This document shows, piece after piece, positions 61,727-64,000 of a stretch of 64,000 nucleotides of DNA. A program made the translations under genes and the position numbers. Positions within the stretch are counted from its first letter, which is position 1; each line of letters starts with the position of its first letter. The notes under the pieces are model-generated. The model made no database searches, was not told the DNA's origin, and saw nothing but the letters and a program-made list of their open reading frames with translations. Source of the stretch: Streptomyces sp. WZ-12 (lineage in GTDB: Bacteria; Actinomycetota; Actinomycetes; Streptomycetales; Streptomycetaceae); contig NZ_CP118574.1 of assembly GCF_028898845.1 (NCBI RefSeq), positions 6,483,001 to 6,547,000 on the forward strand, read 5' to 3'.

Positions 61727-63148
61727 ATGTCAGTCGCCCCTGCCGGCACCGCCCTCGCAGGCGGCACCGACGGCCCCCGCGCGCTCCGCCCCCTCCTTGA
61801 CACCGTCCTCGACGCCCTCACCACCGGCGCCCAGGACCGCTCCGGCCCCCTCCCGCCCGGCGGCCCCGACGCCGTCGCCCGCGCCGTGCGCGACACCTGC
61901 CTCCCCCTCCTCCCCGACGAGGGCACCGACCCGCACACCGCCCTCCGCACCCTCGTGCACACCCTCGCCGTCGGCGCCGCCGACCCCGCCGACCCGCACT
62001 GCGCCGCCCATCTGCACTGCCCCCCGCTGGCGTTGGCCACCGCCGCCGACCTCGCCGCCAGCGCCCTCAACCCCTCGATGGACTCCTGGGACCAGGCCCC
62101 CGCCGCCTCTGAACTCGAAGCGCACACCGCCCGCGCCCTCGCCGCCCTCGTCTACCCCGCGGCCACCGCACCCGACGCCCTGGTCACCACCGGCGGTACC
62201 GAGTCCAACCAACTCGCCGTCCTGCTCGCCCGCGAGGCCCCCCGCCCCCCGGGCGCCACCGGCCCCCTGCGCATCGTCTGCGGTGCCAACGCCCACCACA
62301 GCGTCCACCGCGCCGCCTGGCTCCTCGGCCTCCCCGAACCCCTCACCCTCCCCACCCCCCACGGCACCCTCGACCCCGCCACCGTCCACACCTGCCTCGC
62401 CGAACTCACCGGACACAGCGGCCGCGCCGGTCAGGTTCTCCTCGTCGCCACCGCCGGCACCACCGACGCCGGCGCCCTCGACCCCCTCCCGGCCCTCGCC
62501 GACCTCGCCGACCAACACGGTGCCCGGCTCCACATCGACGCCTCCTACGGCGGCCCCCTCCTCTTCAGCTCCACCCACCACACTGCCCTCATCGGCCTCG
62601 CCCGCGCCCACACCGTCACCCTCGACCTGCACAAACTCGGCTGGCAACCGGTCGCCGCCGGCCTCCTCGCCGTCCCCACCCCCGCGACCCTGACCCCCCT
62701 CGCCCACCAGGCCGACTACCTCAACGCCGACGACGACACCGAAGCCGGCGTCCCCGACCTCCTCGGCCGCTCGCTGCGCACCACCCGCCGCCCCGACATC
62801 CTCAAGATCGCCGTCACCCTCAAGGCCCTCGGCCGCCAGGGCCTCGGCGACCTCGTCGACCGCACCCTCGCCGCCGCCCAGACCCTCGCCGACCTCATCG
62901 ACGCCCACCCCGGCTACGAACTCCACTCCCGCCCCACCCTCACCACCGTCCTCTTCCGCCCCATCGGTGCCGACGACACCACCCTCGCGACCATCCGCCG
63001 CACCCTCCTCGCCGAAGGCCACGCCGTCCTCGGCCGCGCCACCACCCCCACCGGCCTCTGGCTCAAAGCCACCCTCCTCAACCCCCACACCCAACCCGGA
63101 GACCTCACCCACCTCCTCAAACTCGTGGAAGGCCACACCCCGCGATGA
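61727..63148 (+). CDS. PLP-dependent decarboxylase of siderophore operon (DesA-like)
   Basis: 473 aa, group II PLP decarboxylase. Visible are LHCPPLALATAADLAASALN, SMDSWDQAPAASELE, TTGGTESNQLAVLLARE, CGANAHHSVHRAAWLLG, DASYGGPLLFSS and cofactor Lys in VTLDLHKLGWQPVAAG. The most likely reaction, given the next gene, is lysine to cadaverine, the first step of desferrioxamine-type siderophores. The sequence is not close to the DesA I remember from S. coelicolor, so diaminobutyrate or ornithine decarboxylation remain possible. ATG after AGAAGAG; stop overlaps the next start. Confidence 0.85.
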   Translation: MSVAPAGTALAGGTDGPRALRPLLDTVLDALTTGAQDRSGPLPPGGPDAVARAVRDTCLPLLPDEGTDPHTALRTLVHTLAVGAADPADPHCAAHLHCPPLALATAADLAASALNPSMDSWDQAPAASELEAHTARALAALVYPAATAPDALVTTGGTESNQLAVLLAREAPRPPGATGPLRIVCGANAHHSVHRAAWLLGLPEPLTLPTPHGTLDPATVHTCLAELTGHSGRAGQVLLVATAGTTDAGALDPLPALADLADQHGARLHIDASYGGPLLFSSTHHTALIGLARAHTVTLDLHKLGWQPVAAGLLAVPTPATLTPLAHQADYLNADDDTEAGVPDLLGRSLRTTRRPDILKIAVTLKALGRQGLGDLVDRTLAAAQTLADLIDAHPGYELHSRPTLTTVLFRPIGADDTTLATIRRTLLAEGHAVLGRATTPTGLWLKATLLNPHTQPGDLTHLLKLVEGHTPR

Positions 63149-64000
63149 ACACCCCACCGCACAACGACCCCGACACCACCGCCGACGCCCCCGGCCCCGA
63201 CGAGCCCCTCGACCTCGCCGGCATCGGCATCGGCCCCTTCAACCTCTCCCTCGCCGCCCTCGCCCACCCCCTCACCCAGCTCCGCACCGCCTTCTACGAC
63301 CAGCACCCCGCCTTCCACTGGCACCCCGGCCTCCTCATCGACGGCACCACCCTCCAAGTCCCCTTCCTCGCCGACCTCGTCACCCTCGCCGACCCCGCCA
63401 GCCCCTGGACCTTCCTCAACTACCTCAAGACCCGCGAACGCCTCTTCCCCTTCTACTTCGCCGAGCGCTTCCACATCCACCGCGCCGAATACGACGCCTA
63501 CTGCCGCTGGGTCAGCGAGAACCTCCCCGCCCTCCACTTCGGCCACCACATCGACGCCGTCCGCTGGAACCACGAACGCCACCTCTTCGAGGTCGACTTC
63601 ACCCAACTCGACGCCGACGGCGAGGCCGAGGCCCTCGGCCGCACCCACGCCCGCAACCTCGTCCTCGGCATCGGCACCGCCCCCCACATCCCCATCCCGC
63701 TCCGCCCCCTCGCCGACGCCCCCACCGTCCCCGTCATCCACTCCGCCGACTACCTCGACCACCGCGAACGGCTCCTGGCCGCCGAGCACCTCACCGTCAT
63801 CGGTGCCGGCCAATCGGGCGCCGAGATCTTCCTCGACCAACTCCGCGCCCGCCCCGAAGGCCGCGAGCACCTCCACTGGCTCGCCCGCACCCCGGCCTTC
63901 GCGCCCATGGAATACAGCAAGCTCGGCCTGGAACAGTTCACCCCCGACTACACCCGCTACTTCCACGGCCTCTCCGAACGCGCCCGCGACGAGCTCCTCC
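63145..64000 (+). CDS. desB: Lysine N6-hydroxylase, DesB-like (partial at window end)
   Basis: First 285 codons; the 3' end lies outside. Flavin monooxygenase of the SidA/IucD/PvdA family that N-hydroxylates lysine or cadaverine. FAD-binding LAGIGIGPFNLSLAALAH near residue 22; LQVPFLADLVTLADPASPWTF and FLNYLKTRERLFPFYFAERF, both typical of DesB; NADPH-binding TVIGAGQSGAEIFLDQL at about 218. ATGA overlap with the decarboxylase. The expected partners, an acyltransferase and an NIS synthetase, would follow after 64000. Confidence 0.9.
   Translation, partial: MNTPPHNDPDTTADAPGPDEPLDLAGIGIGPFNLSLAALAHPLTQLRTAFYDQHPAFHWHPGLLIDGTTLQVPFLADLVTLADPASPWTFLNYLKTRERLFPFYFAERFHIHRAEYDAYCRWVSENLPALHFGHHIDAVRWNHERHLFEVDFTQLDADGEAEALGRTHARNLVLGIGTAPHIPIPLRPLADAPTVPVIHSADYLDHRERLLAAEHLTVIGAGQSGAEIFLDQLRARPEGREHLHWLARTPAFAPMEYSKLGLEQFTPDYTRYFHGLSERARDELL

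Overview
The window is a very GC-rich, gene-dense actinobacterial chromosome segment that looks like Streptomyces. The evidence is the strong G/C bias at third codon positions, many GTG (and some TTG) starts, stop/start overlaps of the GTGA or ATGA type, and signature genes: trpM between trpC and trpB, priA instead of a plain hisA, TIGR02234, HGxxPAAW, DUF2567 and a 24-residue bL37-like ribosomal protein. No rRNA, tRNA, CRISPR array, insertion sequence or prophage was recognised. From memory, the dnaE - his - trp - lgt - glt gene order is conserved core Streptomyces chromosome.

Layout. 0-3.1 kb (minus): a membrane-anchored DsbA-like thiol protein, a polytopic membrane protein and a DUF2252 protein. 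3.3-6.9 kb: dnaE, closed by a perfect 24-bp hairpin, then a 54-aa basic protein (minus) and a NYN/PIN nuclease-like protein. 8.9-11.5 kb: an ABC-2 exporter pair and a DUF2567 membrane protein. 11.6-14.7 kb (minus): bL37, YbaK-type deacylase, LON-domain protein and a membrane-anchored beta-helix-like protein. 15.1-21.1 kb: hisD-hisC-hisB-(31-aa ORF)-(54-aa membrane peptide)-hisH-priA-ridA-hisF, preceded by a perfect 19-bp palindrome and ended by a bidirectional terminator. 21.2-25.6 kb: sdhC-sdhA-sdhB (minus) divergent from a LysR regulator. 25.6-33.3 kb: hisI, trpE, membrane proteins, trpC, trpM, trpB and trpA. 33.4-35.3 kb: a second DsbA-like protein and lgt. 35.4-44.1 kb: an ADP-ribosylglycohydrolase homologue (minus), a VIT1/CCC1 transporter, then gltB-gltD behind a GlnR-like box.

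44.3-64 kb is accessory in character: a flavin-reductase-like gene divergent from an ArsR-type regulator, the 3' stump of a short-chain dehydrogenase, an F420/FMN split-barrel protein, a lipoprotein, a metallo-beta-lactamase-fold protein, an alpha/beta hydrolase, an HEXXH protein with a zinc ribbon, a secreted trypsin, a NarL-type two-component system, a secreted GH101 endo-alpha-N-acetylgalactosaminidase, a convergent GH35 beta-galactosidase with a divergent AraC regulator, aminopeptidase N, and the start of a siderophore operon (PLP decarboxylase, then a DesB-like lysine N6-hydroxylase cut by the window end) behind a DtxR/DmdR-type iron box.

How the parts fit. The first two-thirds supplies histidine, tryptophan and glutamate, respiratory succinate oxidation, lipoprotein maturation and replication. 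In the last third, the secreted trypsin, the GH101 enzyme and the apparently cytoplasmic GH35 enzyme could together strip and use O-glycosylated proteins; this is inference. Roughly from 50 kb on, the plus strand is C-rich at wobble positions whichever strand is coding, which sets this stretch apart.
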